Of a stretch of 64,000 nt of DNA, positions 9,624-17,685 are shown piece by piece. Position 1 is the first letter of the stretch, and each line of letters opens with the position of its first letter. The stretch is from Ga0077555 sp041397775. GTDB lineage: Bacteria; Pseudomonadota; Alphaproteobacteria; Rhizobiales; Hyphomicrobiaceae. A program made the translations under genes and the position numbers. A model generated the notes under the pieces. It searched no databases. It had not been told where the DNA came from and saw only the letters and a program-made list of their open reading frames with translations. The stretch covers positions 62,001 through 126,000 of the forward strand of contig JAWKWB010000008.1 in the NCBI GenBank assembly GCA_041397775.1. The letters are read 5' to 3'.

Positions 9624-10337
9624 ATGCGCCCATCCAAACGTCAGCCGGACGAACTGCGTCGTGTTTCCATCGAGCGCGCCGTTTCCCTTCACGCGGAAGG
9701 CTCGTGCCTGATCAAGTTCGGCAACACGCACGTCCTGTGCACGGCGAGCCTGGAAGAGCGCATTCCGCCGTGGCTCAAGGGCCAGGGCCGCGGCTGGGTG
9801 ACGGCGGAATACTCCATGCTGCCGCGCGCCACGGCCGAGCGTACCCGCCGCGAAGTGACGTCGGGTCATCCCTCTGGCCGGACACAGGAAATCCAACGCC
9901 TGATCGGCCGCTCGCTGCGCGCGGTCGTCGATCTCCAGAAGATCGGCGAGCGCCAGATCACCGTGGACTGCGACGTGATCCAGGCCGATGGCGGCACGCG
10001 CACGGCATCGATCACGGGCGCCTGGGTGGCACTGCACGACTGCCTCGCCTGGATGCGCCAGCGCGACATGCTGAAGGGTGAGCCCCTGCGCGATCAAGTC
10101 GCGGCGGTATCCTGCGGCATCTACAAGGGCAAGCCCGTGCTCGATCTGGACTACCTGGAAGATTCGAACGCGGATGCCGACTCCAACTTCGTCATGACGG
10201 GAACGGGTGGCATCGTCGAGGTCCAGGGCACGGCCGAGACGACGCCCTTCAGCCAGGAGAGCTTCGACGAACTCATGGTCTTGGCACGCAAGGGCATCAG
10301 CGAGCTTCTGGCCCTGCAGAAGCTGACCGTCGCCTGA
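9624..10337 (+). CDS. rph: Ribonuclease PH
   Basis: Phosphate-dependent 3'-5' exoribonuclease that trims tRNA 3' ends. 237 residues from the ATG at 9624, giving the standard N-terminus MRPSKRQPDELRRVSIER. Motifs present are GNTHVLCTASLEERIPPW, RREVTSGHPSGRTQEIQRLI (phosphate-binding Arg and surroundings), DCDVIQADGGTRTASITGA and NFVMTGTGGIVEVQGTAE, all typical. An in-frame ATG at 9552 would add 24 residues unlike the family, so it was not used. rph is followed by a VOC protein and rdgB in the same direction. The rph-rdgB pairing is common in bacteria. Confidence 0.96.
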   Translation: MRPSKRQPDELRRVSIERAVSLHAEGSCLIKFGNTHVLCTASLEERIPPWLKGQGRGWVTAEYSMLPRATAERTRREVTSGHPSGRTQEIQRLIGRSLRAVVDLQKIGERQITVDCDVIQADGGTRTASITGAWVALHDCLAWMRQRDMLKGEPLRDQVAAVSCGIYKGKPVLDLDYLEDSNADADSNFVMTGTGGIVEVQGTAETTPFSQESFDELMVLARKGISELLALQKLTVA

Positions 10338-10364
10338 GGCGGCGCAGCCGAGGGAGTGCGGCCG

Positions 10365-10778
10365 ATGCAGCCGGACGGCATTCTGGAAACCGTGCTTTAC
10401 GCCGAGGACCTTGACGCGGCGGAGCGCTTCTACGCCGATGTGCTCGGCCTCACGCCATTCTCCCGGCAGCCGGGCCGCCAGCTCTTCTACCGCTGCGGCT
10501 CGCAAGTGCTGCTGATCTTCAATCCGAAGGCGACGGTGAAGCCGCCGGCGGCCGGGGCCCTTCCCGTGCCGCCGCACGGCGCGATCGGTGACGGACACGT
10601 CTGCTTCCGGGCGAGTGCCGACGAGCTGGACCGATGGCGGGCGCACCTTGAGGCCAGTGGCGTGGCCATCGAGGCCGATTTCATCTGGCCGGCCTCCGGC
10701 GGCCGCTCCATCTACTTCCGCGACCCGGCAGGCAACTGCCTGGAATTCGCCGAGCCCAGGATCTGGGGATTGACCTGA
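10365..10778 (+). CDS. VOC (glyoxalase/bleomycin-resistance) superfamily protein
   Basis: 137 residues, a single vicinal-oxygen-chelate protein. It opens ILETVLYAEDLDAAERFYADVLG and ends DPAGNCLEFAEPRIWG, the two beta-alpha-beta modules expected of the fold. Metal-binding candidates are a Glu in the first strand, the His of DGHVCF and the Glu of CLEFAE. AGGGAG at 10351-10356 lies 8 nt before the ATG, which decides it over an in-frame GTG at 10356. Its TGA overlaps the ATG of rdgB by one base, so translation is probably coupled. Whether it is a lactoylglutathione lyase, a dioxygenase or a resistance protein cannot be told. Confidence 0.85.
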   Translation: MQPDGILETVLYAEDLDAAERFYADVLGLTPFSRQPGRQLFYRCGSQVLLIFNPKATVKPPAAGALPVPPHGAIGDGHVCFRASADELDRWRAHLEASGVAIEADFIWPASGGRSIYFRDPAGNCLEFAEPRIWGLT

Positions 10779-11392
10779 TGCGCAAGCTGCAACGCGGTGG
10801 ACGCCTCGTCGTCGCCAGTCACAACCCCGGCAAGATCCGCGAGATCGACGACCTGATCCGCCCGTTCGGGCTGGAGGCCGTCTCCGCCGGCACTCTCGGC
10901 GTCAGCGAGCCGGAGGAGACGGAAACCTCGTTCGCCGGCAATGCGCGGCTCAAGGCCCTGCACTCGGCAAAGGCGACAGGCTTGCCCGCGCTATCGGACG
11001 ACTCCGGCCTCGAAGTCGCCGCACTGGATGGCGCACCAGGCATCCACTCGGCCCGCTGGGCGGGCCCGTCCAAGGATTTCCAGTTCGCCATGAAGCGGGT
11101 GGCGGACGAACTGAGCGCCCGTGGCGCCTGGAGCGGTGCGGGCCCGCGCGCCAATTTCACCGCTGCCCTCTGCCTCGCGTGGCCCGATGGCCAGACGCAA
11201 GTGTTCGAGGGCCGCGTCTTCGGCCACCTCGTGTGGCCACCGCGTGGCGACAAGGGCTTCGGCTACGATCCGATGTTTCTGGCAGACGGCGAAACACTGA
11301 CGTTCGGCGAGATGGCGCCCGACGCGAAACATGCGATCAGCCATCGCGCACGCGCCTTCAAGCTGTTCGTGGCTGGGTGCCTCGAAGCCTGA
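10778..11392 (+). CDS. rdgB: XTP/dITP diphosphatase (house-cleaning NTPase)
   Basis: Hydrolyses non-canonical purine triphosphates (XTP, dITP) to monophosphates, keeping them out of DNA. 204 residues. Motifs are VVASHNPGKIREIDDLI at the N-terminus, LPALSDDSGLEVAALDGAPG with the catalytic Asp, HSARWAG, and FGYDPMFLADG. The start codon overlaps the stop of the VOC gene. This gene closes the rph-VOC-rdgB run; hairpins and tRNA-Leu on the other strand follow. Confidence 0.96.
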   Translation: MRKLQRGGRLVVASHNPGKIREIDDLIRPFGLEAVSAGTLGVSEPEETETSFAGNARLKALHSAKATGLPALSDDSGLEVAALDGAPGIHSARWAGPSKDFQFAMKRVADELSARGAWSGAGPRANFTAALCLAWPDGQTQVFEGRVFGHLVWPPRGDKGFGYDPMFLADGETLTFGEMAPDAKHAISHRARAFKLFVAGCLEA

Positions 11393-11461
11393 TCGCCGCC
11401 AGGCGACTCTGCGGCTTTCCGATTGATTGTCGTGGGATGCCCGCCCTCGGGCTCTGGTAAT

Positions 11462-11506
11462 CGCCGGGCTCTGGCCCCGGCGAAGGCCGCGTGGCGCGGG
11501 CCTTCG
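11462..11506. other. Two adjacent GC-rich hairpins between rdgB and tRNA-Leu
   Basis: CGCCGGG (11462-11468) can pair with CCCGGCG (11476-11482), and CGAAGGCC (11481-11488) with GGCCTTCG (11499-11506). They sit between convergent units, just past the tRNA-Leu 3' end. They could serve as terminators although neither has a U-rich tail. Confidence 0.4.
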
Positions 11507-11512
11507 TCATCT

Positions 11513-11597
11513 TGGTGCGGTCGAGAGGACTCGAACCTCCACGCCTTGCGGCGCTAACCCCTCAAGCTAGTGCGTCTACCAATTCCGCCACGACCGC
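11513..11597 (-). tRNA. tRNA-Leu(GAG)
   Basis: On the minus strand the 85-nt sequence folds as a leucine tRNA: acceptor GCGGTCG pairing with CGACCGC, a long variable arm, T-arm with GGTTCGAGTCC, and an encoded CCA. The anticodon stem CTAGC/GTTAG encloses loop TTGAGGG, so the anticodon is GAG, reading CTC and CTT. The first half, GCGGTCGTGGCGGAATTGGT, is the usual bacterial tRNA-Leu 5' half. Confidence 0.97.
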
Positions 11598-11824
11598 GAA
11601 CCGGGCAAGATGGACAGCCGACCGTTTAGCAAAGTGCGAGCGGCCGGACAAGTCATCGTCCGATGAGGAGGCCTGCGTGTACTCGTTATCCGCAGGCTTT
11701 GCAAGAGGTGACTGGCGACGCACGCGAGAATGTCTGCGCGGGCGATGCCGGGACCAGGAGCGGGCGGGTTACATGCGCGCCTCGTGTCTGCTATCTGGCG
11801 GCAAACGCCCAGGGACCACGCCCC

Positions 11825-12529
11825 ATGACGCATACCGAAAGCCCGGCACCGATGCCGCCCGTCGAATGGTTCGTCAGCGATGCGCCCGTGCCCTACGAGA
11901 TGGCCGTCGCCGCGATGGAGGCGCGCGTGGGGGCCATTGCAGCCGGCACCGCTGCCGAGCTGGTCTGGCTCCTCGAGCATCCGCCCCTCTACACCGCCGG
12001 CACCAGTGCGCAGCCGCAGGATCTGCTCAGCCCCGACCGCTTTCCCGTCTATGAGGCAGGGCGGGGCGGGCAATACACCTACCACGGCCCCGGCCAGCGC
12101 ATCGCCTATGTGATGCTGGATGCCCGCCGCCGGTCGGGCGACGTGCGCCGCTTCGTGACGGGCCTCGAACTGTGGATCATCGACACGCTCGACGCCTTCG
12201 GCGTGAAGGGCGAGACGCGCAGCGATCGTGTCGGCGTGTGGGTGCAGCGGCCGGAAAAGGGGCCGGGCGTCGAAGACAAGATCGCGGCGATCGGCATCCG
12301 CCTCCGACGCTGGATCAGCTTCCACGGCCTCAGCCTCAACGTGGAGCCGGACCTCGAGCACTTCTCGGGGATCGTGCCCTGCGGCATCGCCCGGCACGGC
12401 GTGACGAGCCTCGCGGATCTGGGCCGCGTCGTGCAGATGCCTGAAGTCGACATGGCCCTGCGCGACGCCTTCGAGCGACGTTTCGGACCGAGCCTCCGCG
12501 TTGCCGGCATCCCCGAGCTGGCACCCTGA
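11825..12529 (+). CDS. lipB: Octanoyl-[acyl-carrier-protein]:protein N-octanoyltransferase
   Basis: Transfers octanoate from acyl carrier protein to the lipoyl domains of 2-oxo-acid dehydrogenases, the first step of lipoate biosynthesis. 234 residues. Motifs: WLLEHPPLYTAGTSA, YTYHGPGQRIAYVMLD, KIAAIGIRLRRWISFHG with the catalytic Lys, and FSGIVPCGIARHGVTSL with the catalytic Cys. The start is the ATG at 11825, giving MTHTESPAPMPPVEWFVSD. An upstream in-frame ATG (11663) would add a Cys/Arg-rich stretch unlike LipB. A rho-independent terminator follows at 12532. Confidence 0.95.
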   Translation: MTHTESPAPMPPVEWFVSDAPVPYEMAVAAMEARVGAIAAGTAAELVWLLEHPPLYTAGTSAQPQDLLSPDRFPVYEAGRGGQYTYHGPGQRIAYVMLDARRRSGDVRRFVTGLELWIIDTLDAFGVKGETRSDRVGVWVQRPEKGPGVEDKIAAIGIRLRRWISFHGLSLNVEPDLEHFSGIVPCGIARHGVTSLADLGRVVQMPEVDMALRDAFERRFGPSLRVAGIPELAP

Positions 12530-12531
12530 CG

Positions 12532-12562
12532 GAGAGCTGGCTTCGGCGCCGGCTCTCTTTAT
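12532..12562 (+). terminator. Rho-independent terminator of lipB
   Basis: GAGAGCTGGC pairs with GCCGGCTCTC (10 pairs, one wobble) around a TTCGGC loop, then TTTATTTAATT. It begins three bases after the lipB stop and runs up to the stop of the convergent gene at 12563. Confidence 0.88.
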
Positions 12563-12931
12563 TTAATTCTTGGGGGCCTGGGGCGCTTCGGAGGGCTTCG
12601 TCTGGTCCCGTTGCGGCGCGGCGTCCGGCGCATCGTCGTAATAGAGATAGCCTTCCTCGATCGAGACCTTCTCCATCCCTTCCAACTCGTACTCGTCCTC
12701 GTCGTTGTCATTGAGCCGCATGATGCAGCCCTTGTCGCACACCCCTTCGAGGACCTGCATCGGCTTCACGGTGTGATCGGTCTTGGTCACCCCGTCGTTC
12801 TCGATGATGGTGACCTTGTAGTCCTTGTCGTCACGATTGGTGAGCGACACGGACGCCCAGGCCGATCCGCCCGCCACAATGAAGGCAAGTCCGCCCGCAA
12901 TCGACGACCGCAACACCCTATGCCACGACAT
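12563..12931 (-). CDS. Small exported acidic hypothetical protein
   Basis: 122 residues, family not recognised. A Sec signal peptide (MSWHRVLRSSIAGGLAFIVA, cleavage near SAWA) is followed by a mature part rich in Asp/Glu. That part contains a Cys pair in EGVCDKGCIMRLND and an acidic run DNDEDEYELEG; the tail is Pro/Lys-rich. The two close cysteines could form a disulfide in the periplasm. High third-position GC supports coding. It is convergent with lipB and shares the intergenic terminator region. No function can be proposed. Confidence 0.75.
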   Translation of the reverse strand: MSWHRVLRSSIAGGLAFIVAGGSAWASVSLTNRDDKDYKVTIIENDGVTKTDHTVKPMQVLEGVCDKGCIMRLNDNDEDEYELEGMEKVSIEEGYLYYDDAPDAAPQRDQTKPSEAPQAPKN

Positions 12932-13083
12932 TGAAACGGCTCCGCTCCGCTGGGGTCATGCCTCGCATCCTCGCGAAGCTAGCTCCAAATCGCCTCGCAC
13001 GCAGCGGATTTCAATGGGGCGTTGCAGATGGCGCCGCGGCGTTGCTTCCATGCCGCGCCAGGGGCCCGGACCAGCGCCGCGGA

Positions 13084-13377
13084 TCAGACCGTCGGCCGCA
13101 CATCGAAGCCGGCCGTCGCGGGCTCGTCCTCGGCCAGGACGTGCACCTTGCCGACGATGGCGGCCGGCGGCCCGCGATGGCAGCGCCGCAGCATCTCGGC
13201 GACGGCCGCGGCATCGCCATGGAACGAGGCTTCGACGCTGGCGTCGCGGCGGTTGCGCACCCAGCCCGACAGGCCGAGCGCTGCCGCCTCCCGCTCGACC
13301 CAGGCCCGGAATCCCACGCCTTGCACCCGCCCTTCGATGCGGACGCGCGACGCGGAATGTCCGGGCGTCGTGCCCAT
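13084..13377 (-). CDS. acyP: Acylphosphatase
   Basis: Hydrolyses carboxyl-phosphate bonds in small acyl phosphates. 97 residues, normal for the family. The signature RVRIEGRVQGVGFRAWVERE near the N-terminus supplies the substrate-binding Arg, and GWVRNRRDASVEASFHG carries the catalytic Asn. The ATG at 13375-13377 gives MGTTPGHSASRVRIEGR; a longer frame upstream overlaps ggt and is unlikely. It lies 13 bp after the ggt stop, so the two are probably cotranscribed. Confidence 0.92.
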   Translation of the reverse strand: MGTTPGHSASRVRIEGRVQGVGFRAWVEREAAALGLSGWVRNRRDASVEASFHGDAAAVAEMLRRCHRGPPAAIVGKVHVLAEDEPATAGFDVRPTV

Positions 13378-13390
13378 GCCTGCCGGCTCC

Positions 13391-14977
13391 TCAGTAGCCC
13401 AGCGCCATGCCGTCCTTGCGCGGGTCCGACGCACCGATGACCGTGCCGTTCTCGCGGTCGATCATGACGAGCTGCCCACCGCCCCACGGCTCGGGCCGGC
13501 GCGCGATCGGGTGGCCCATGTCCTTCAGCGCGTTGCACACGTCGTCGGGGACGGACTGCTCGGCCCACAGCGTATCGCCCTCGAAGAAGACACGCGGACT
13601 GTCGAGTGCTTCCTGCGGGTCGAGGCCGTAGTCCATGATGTTGGTGACGACGTAGACGTGGCCCATCGGCTGGAAGTTGGCGCCCATGACGCCGAACGCC
13701 ATCCACGGCTTGCCGTCACGCATCGCCATCGCAGGCACCAGCGTGTGCATCGGCCGCTTGCCCGGTGCGATGCAGTTGGGGTGATGGGGATCGAGCACGA
13801 AGCCCTGGCCGCGATTGTGGAAGACGACGCCGGATTTCAGCGAAGCGAGCCCCGAGCCGAAGCCCGAGTAGACCGAGTTGATGAACGACACGGCCATGCC
13901 CTGCTCGTCCACCACGGACAGATAGATGGTGTCCGTTCCCGTCGGCGGCGGGATCGGCCCCAGGTCGGGCTTCCGCACCTTGCGGTCGATGCGCTTCACC
14001 AGTTCGTCGGCGAAGGCGTCCGACAGCATGTGATCGACGGGCACGTCGGCCATCTCGGGATCGGCGACGAACGTGTCGCGCATGGCAAAGGCGAGACGCA
14101 CCGCTTCCATCATCACATGATAGCGCTCGACGTCGACCGGCCCTTTGCCGAGCGGCCCCATGCGCTCCAGCACCTTGAGCATGACGAGCGCCACGATGCC
14201 CTGGTTGTTGGGCGGCAGCTCGAGGATCTCGGCACCCTTGTAGGAGACTGAGATCGGCTCGACGTACGTGCAGCGCTGGTTGGCGAAATCCTCGGCGGTA
14301 TGGAGGCCGCCGAGCGCGCGCAGCGAGGCCACCATGTCGTCGGCCACTTCGCCCGTGTAGAAGCCTTCGCGGCCACGATCGGCGATGCGGCGCAGCGTCT
14401 TGGCGAGCGCGGGGAAGCGCATGATCTCGCCGGCACGTGGCGCACGGCCGTCCTTCAGGAGAAGCTCGGTCGCGGCCGGGTTGGCCTTGATCTTTTCGAC
14501 CAGGCCCGCCCAGTCACTGCCGACGCGCGCGTGGACGGGAAAGCCGTTCTCCGCATGCGCGATGGCGGGGGCGAGGATCTGCGCGAACGACAGGCGGCCG
14601 TGATCCTTCAACAGGGTGGCCCAACCATCGACCGCCCCGGGAACGGTCACGGCATGCGGGCTCTGCATCACGAACTGCGTGATGCCCTGCTTGGCGTACC
14701 ACTCGGCTGTCGCTGCAGCCGGTGCCCGGCCGGAGGCGTTGAGGGCGATCGGCTTCTGGCCCGGCTTTGCGATCAGCGCGAAGCAATCGCCGCCGATGCC
14801 CGTCATCGCAGGCTCGACCACGCAGAGGACCGCCGTGGCGGCGATGGCCGCGTCGACCGCATTGCCTCCCTGCCGCATGATTTCGATGGCAGCGAGGCTG
14901 GCGGCGGGATGCGAGGTCGCACACATCGCCTTGCGCCCGATGACGGGAGAGCGGCCGGGAAAGTGAAAATTCCGCAT
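13391..14977 (-). CDS. ggt: Gamma-glutamyltransferase family protein
   Basis: 528 residues, N-terminal nucleophile hydrolase. In the family the precursor cuts itself before a Thr that becomes the catalytic nucleophile; here TGTDTIYLSVVDEQG places it at Thr350. Other family motifs are GGNAVDAAIAATAVLCVVEP, TGIGGDCFALI and PPNNQGIVALVMLKVLE. There is no signal peptide, unlike periplasmic GGT of glutathione metabolism. A cytoplasmic role, or one of the GGT-like acylases/transferases, is therefore equally likely. The gene is followed closely by acyP and preceded (71 bp) by an ABM-domain gene on the same strand. Confidence 0.92.
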   Translation of the reverse strand: MRNFHFPGRSPVIGRKAMCATSHPAASLAAIEIMRQGGNAVDAAIAATAVLCVVEPAMTGIGGDCFALIAKPGQKPIALNASGRAPAAATAEWYAKQGITQFVMQSPHAVTVPGAVDGWATLLKDHGRLSFAQILAPAIAHAENGFPVHARVGSDWAGLVEKIKANPAATELLLKDGRAPRAGEIMRFPALAKTLRRIADRGREGFYTGEVADDMVASLRALGGLHTAEDFANQRCTYVEPISVSYKGAEILELPPNNQGIVALVMLKVLERMGPLGKGPVDVERYHVMMEAVRLAFAMRDTFVADPEMADVPVDHMLSDAFADELVKRIDRKVRKPDLGPIPPPTGTDTIYLSVVDEQGMAVSFINSVYSGFGSGLASLKSGVVFHNRGQGFVLDPHHPNCIAPGKRPMHTLVPAMAMRDGKPWMAFGVMGANFQPMGHVYVVTNIMDYGLDPQEALDSPRVFFEGDTLWAEQSVPDDVCNALKDMGHPIARRPEPWGGGQLVMIDRENGTVIGASDPRKDGMALGY

Positions 14978-15048
14978 CGGGAACGGCTCCTGGTAGGGTT
15001 GTGTCTTGTTTCCGCCTGACCGGAGTTCGGCGGAGGGTTGCGTGTCAG

Positions 15049-15660
15049 TCAGGTCTTTTCCGGGAAATACTGCGGCGCTTCGCGGCGATCAAACATGCCG
15101 TAGTCCCTGGACACAAGACAAAGGTGCGCCGCACTGACGCAGGCATGCGCCTCGACGTCCCCCAGAAGGTCCAGGCCGGCTTCGAGGCCCGCCACATCCG
15201 CGACGCACGCAAAACTGTTTTGCGCATAGACGCTCGTCCACAGTTCGCCTCCCGGCAGAGAGACCGGCGTTTCCCGCGATCGCACGACGAGCACGTATCG
15301 TTCGGGCTGCAGCGCGGGATCGTTGTAGGGCGCAGCGATCACCGACCGGTCGATCCCGCCAGCGTCGTTCCGCGACGCCACCACGGCCGCGACGCGCAGA
15401 CGATAATCCGCGAAGACGCGGTCGCGGCCGGCGCACTGCGCCTGATGGTGCCGGCTCTGTATTCTCCAACGCGTGAGGCTCGCTTCGTCACGCCAGATCT
15501 GATGGGACAGCAGCGTGCGGGGACGCGCCTGGCTGCGGAAGCGCTCCAGGTAATCGAGGCCGCCGCTGGCATCGAGGTCGGGACGCAACGCGGCTGCAAT
15601 CCGCAGATAGCTTTCGTCCTCGCCGGGCTTGGGCGTCACTTCGAAGAAGAGTGCAATCAT
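15049..15660 (-). CDS. Antibiotic biosynthesis monooxygenase (ABM)-like domain protein
   Basis: 203 residues. The first 100 read MIALFFEVTPKPGEDESYL, LDYLERFRSQ and LLSHQIWRDEASLTRWR. This is the beta-alpha-beta ferredoxin-like pattern of the ABM/DUF superfamily, small dimeric cofactor-free monooxygenases or heme-degrading relatives. The second half (YVLVVRSRETPV, ELWTSVYAQNSFACVADV) resembles a second, poorer copy of the fold. The start is the ATG at 15658-15660; a longer reading frame upstream is Arg/Cys-rich and not ABM-like. It may head a transcript with ggt and acyP. The substrate is not known. Confidence 0.7.
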   Translation of the reverse strand: MIALFFEVTPKPGEDESYLRIAAALRPDLDASGGLDYLERFRSQARPRTLLSHQIWRDEASLTRWRIQSRHHQAQCAGRDRVFADYRLRVAAVVASRNDAGGIDRSVIAAPYNDPALQPERYVLVVRSRETPVSLPGGELWTSVYAQNSFACVADVAGLEAGLDLLGDVEAHACVSAAHLCLVSRDYGMFDRREAPQYFPEKT

Positions 15661-15900
15661 CCACGCGGCCTTCCCTGCTGATCGCCATGCCGATCGATCG
15701 GCGCAGCCCCCGCCCACGACGACGCGAGAAGCATGGGCTTGCTGGCATTCTCTCTGGCCCAGACAGTTGCTCTGGGATCGGCCGCTTGGCAAGGCACGGT
15801 TGATTGCCGTCAATGTCGTATGCCGGCCGCGTCCCTACTTCTCGATCTCGCACGATTTGGATGTGCGACCTCCCGGGGCGAGCCGAGTATGCCGCGATCA

Positions 15901-16422
15901 ATGGGAAAGAGACTGATCTTCGTTGTGGGCCTCTCGTTCTTGCTGACGATAGGGGGGGCACAATTTGCAGTCGCACATATTTTCCGAACAAACCTGCTGG
16001 CGTCGATATTGCCTCACCAATCGACTGCGAAACGGCTACGCAGCGCACGCATCATTGCATTCACCCTCGCTGTCCCCGATGAGGCTGCGGCGTCGGGCAA
16101 TGCGCGTCGACTTTTCTACGATCGCGCGCAGGACGAGACGTGCGCGCCAGCCTTCCACCACGACGGGCTTGCCCACCACCAGCTCACATCGACTGTTCTG
16201 ACAGTTCCCCTCGCGCGTCTCGAAGGGAACAGCGATGGCACGGCGTGCCTCGACCTGTGCGACCGGGCCTGCCACGACGCTGGCCACGGCAGTCACGTCG
16301 CCATCGCCTCCGCCAGTCCGCCGAAGCTGGACGACCGCCAGCGCTTGGGCCTGACACCTCGAGAGTGGCTGTTGTCCGTCGGCGTCGAGCCAGTCCCCGA
16401 GCCCAAGCCGCCGAAACGCTGA
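15901..16422 (+). CDS. Exported hypothetical protein at the copper cluster edge
   Basis: 173 residues, family not recognised. From the ATG at 15901 the N-terminus is a plausible Sec signal: MGKRLIFVVGLSFLLTIGGA with cleavage near AVAH. The mature part has His-rich and Cys-containing patches (AFHHDGLAHHQL, CLDLCDRACHDAGHGSH) that could bind metal, and a Pro-rich end. Third-position GC is strong from about codon 60 on, which supports coding. The reading frame is open further upstream to 15733, but that part lacks good coding character. It lies just before the Met-rich copper-type gene. The ribosome binding site is weak, so the start is uncertain. Confidence 0.5.
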   Translation: MGKRLIFVVGLSFLLTIGGAQFAVAHIFRTNLLASILPHQSTAKRLRSARIIAFTLAVPDEAAASGNARRLFYDRAQDETCAPAFHHDGLAHHQLTSTVLTVPLARLEGNSDGTACLDLCDRACHDAGHGSHVAIASASPPKLDDRQRLGLTPREWLLSVGVEPVPEPKPPKR

Positions 16423-16552
16423 CCATGCAGTGCGGCATCGCCTGTACGAGCCGGGCGATCCTGCTGAACAGCTTTGCAGTTTTCGGAAATTCCTTCTCCG
16501 CCCGTGTTCCGGGAGGGACTTGGGGGCGGAAAAATAACGATGGAGCATGACA

Positions 16553-17293
16553 ATGAACGGCAATCGCATTGCACGAGCATTGCTTCTGGTCGCGGCAACG
16601 TCCCTCGGGGCACAGGTCGCATCGTTGCAGCCCTCCATGGCGCAATCGCGCGACATGGGACCAGGCATGATGGGGCCTGGCGGAAGCGGCATGACGGGGC
16701 CCGGCATGTATCCCGGAATGGGGCCAGGCATGATGGGCGGCATGTATCCGGGAATGGGGCCGGGCATGATGGGCGGCATGTACCCGGGAATGGGACCGGG
16801 CATGATGGGCGGCATGTACCCGGGAATGGGACCGGGCATGATGGGCGGCATGTACCCGGGAATGGGACCGGGCATGATGGGCGGCACGTACCCGGGAATG
16901 GGACCGGGCATGATGGGCGGCATGTACCCTGGGATGGGACCGGGCATGATGGGCGGCATGTACCCTGGAATGGGCTACGGCCTCGACGCACGGTATGAGA
17001 ACGTGCGGCTCCAACTCGGCATCACCGACGCGCAGAAGACGGTCTGGGAGGGCTATGTCAAAGCCGTGAAAGCGCGTTGGGATGCGATGCAGGGCATGCA
17101 TCAGGCGATGCTCGAGGCATGGCAGAAGGGCACGCCCGCGACCCGGCTCGACGCTCGCATCAACGGCATGGAAGCCATGCTGCAGAACCTGAAGGCCCAA
17201 AAGCCGGCGCTGGAAGCGCTCTACAAGGCACTGTCCGACGACCAGAAGAAGAAGGCCAACTACTTGCTTGGCATGGGTTGGGGGATGATGTGA
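16553..17293 (+). CDS. Met-rich repeat protein with Spy/CpxP-like C-terminal domain
   Basis: 246 residues. The signal peptide covers residues 1-32 (ALLLVAATSLGAQVA, cleavage near SMAQS). A low-complexity stretch built on YPGMGPGMMGGM follows, with eight copies of YPGMG. The C-terminal 100 residues form an all-helical LTxxQ-type domain (RLQLGITDAQKTVWEGYVKA, ALSDDQKKKANYLLGM), as in Spy/CpxP/ZraP periplasmic chaperones and metal sensors. Clustered Met thioethers are a known Cu(I)-binding arrangement, so a periplasmic copper-binding or copper-stress chaperone role is inferred. The ATG at 16553 is preferred because GGAG lies 7 nt upstream. Its TGA overlaps the next gene's GTG start. Confidence 0.82.
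   Translation: MNGNRIARALLLVAATSLGAQVASLQPSMAQSRDMGPGMMGPGGSGMTGPGMYPGMGPGMMGGMYPGMGPGMMGGMYPGMGPGMMGGMYPGMGPGMMGGMYPGMGPGMMGGTYPGMGPGMMGGMYPGMGPGMMGGMYPGMGYGLDARYENVRLQLGITDAQKTVWEGYVKAVKARWDAMQGMHQAMLEAWQKGTPATRLDARINGMEAMLQNLKAQKPALEALYKALSDDQKKKANYLLGMGWGMM
16705..16980 (+). repeat. Eight 36-bp in-frame tandem repeats (last one partial)
   Basis: The unit begins CATGTA and encodes a 12-residue Met/Gly/Pro block. Copies start at 16705, 16741, 16777, 16813, 16849, 16885, 16921 and 16957; the last stops after about 24 bp. Copies 3-5 are identical, copy 6 has one change (Met to Thr) and copies 7-8 share CCTGG. The period is a multiple of three, so copy-number changes keep the frame. Confidence 0.95.
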
Positions 17294-17631
17294 CGCGCTT
17301 CCTCAAAACGCTGCTTTCCGGGCTGCTCGTGCCGGCGGCAACTGCGCCGGCGCTTGCTCAGTCGACAGGACAGAACTGGCCGATACCGATGCACGAATGG
17401 TACTGGTGGTGGGGCCCCTGGCACATGCTCATTCCCCTGATCTTTCTCGGTGTTCTCGTTGCCGCAGTCGTCGTCCTGGTGCGCTGGCTGTGGCCCGACG
17501 AACGCCATCCCTCCGTCTCCTTGTCCGGCAATCGCGCGCTGGACGTGCTGGACGAGCGGTACGCGAAGGGCGAGATCGAACGAGAGGAATATCTTCGCCG
17601 GCGCGAGGATATCCAGCGTCGTCAAGCCTGA
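17290..17631 (+). CDS. SHOCT-domain membrane protein
   Basis: 113 residues from a GTG that overlaps the preceding stop codon (ATGTGA), implying coupled translation. An N-terminal signal/hydrophobic segment ends near APALAQS. A Trp-rich loop (HEWYWWWGPWH), one membrane helix (IPLIFLGVLVAAVVVLVRWL) and a C-terminal SHOCT motif follow (LDVLDERYAKGEIEREEYLR). SHOCT tails occur in many small membrane proteins and mediate oligomerisation. Genes of this kind often sit in copper clusters beside CsoR and CopA. The molecular role is unknown. Confidence 0.85.
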   Translation: MTRFLKTLLSGLLVPAATAPALAQSTGQNWPIPMHEWYWWWGPWHMLIPLIFLGVLVAAVVVLVRWLWPDERHPSVSLSGNRALDVLDERYAKGEIEREEYLRRREDIQRRQA

Positions 17632-17643
17632 GTGACCGATAGC

Positions 17644-17663
17644 GCGGCCGGGCAACCGGCCGC
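17644..17663. terminator. Hairpin between convergent genes
   Basis: A perfect 8-bp GC stem (GCGGCCGG with CCGGCCGC) around a GCAA tetraloop. It sits between the convergent stops of the SHOCT gene and the DUF411 gene. There is no U tail, so terminator function is uncertain. Confidence 0.4.
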
Positions 17664-17685
17664 CGTCACATTCAGGCGGGCGCGA

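Noticed and set aside
16705..16980. Regular 36-bp units considered as a CRISPR array
   Set aside because: Units are contiguous with no spacers, are a multiple of three, and encode one continuous Met-Gly-Pro protein.
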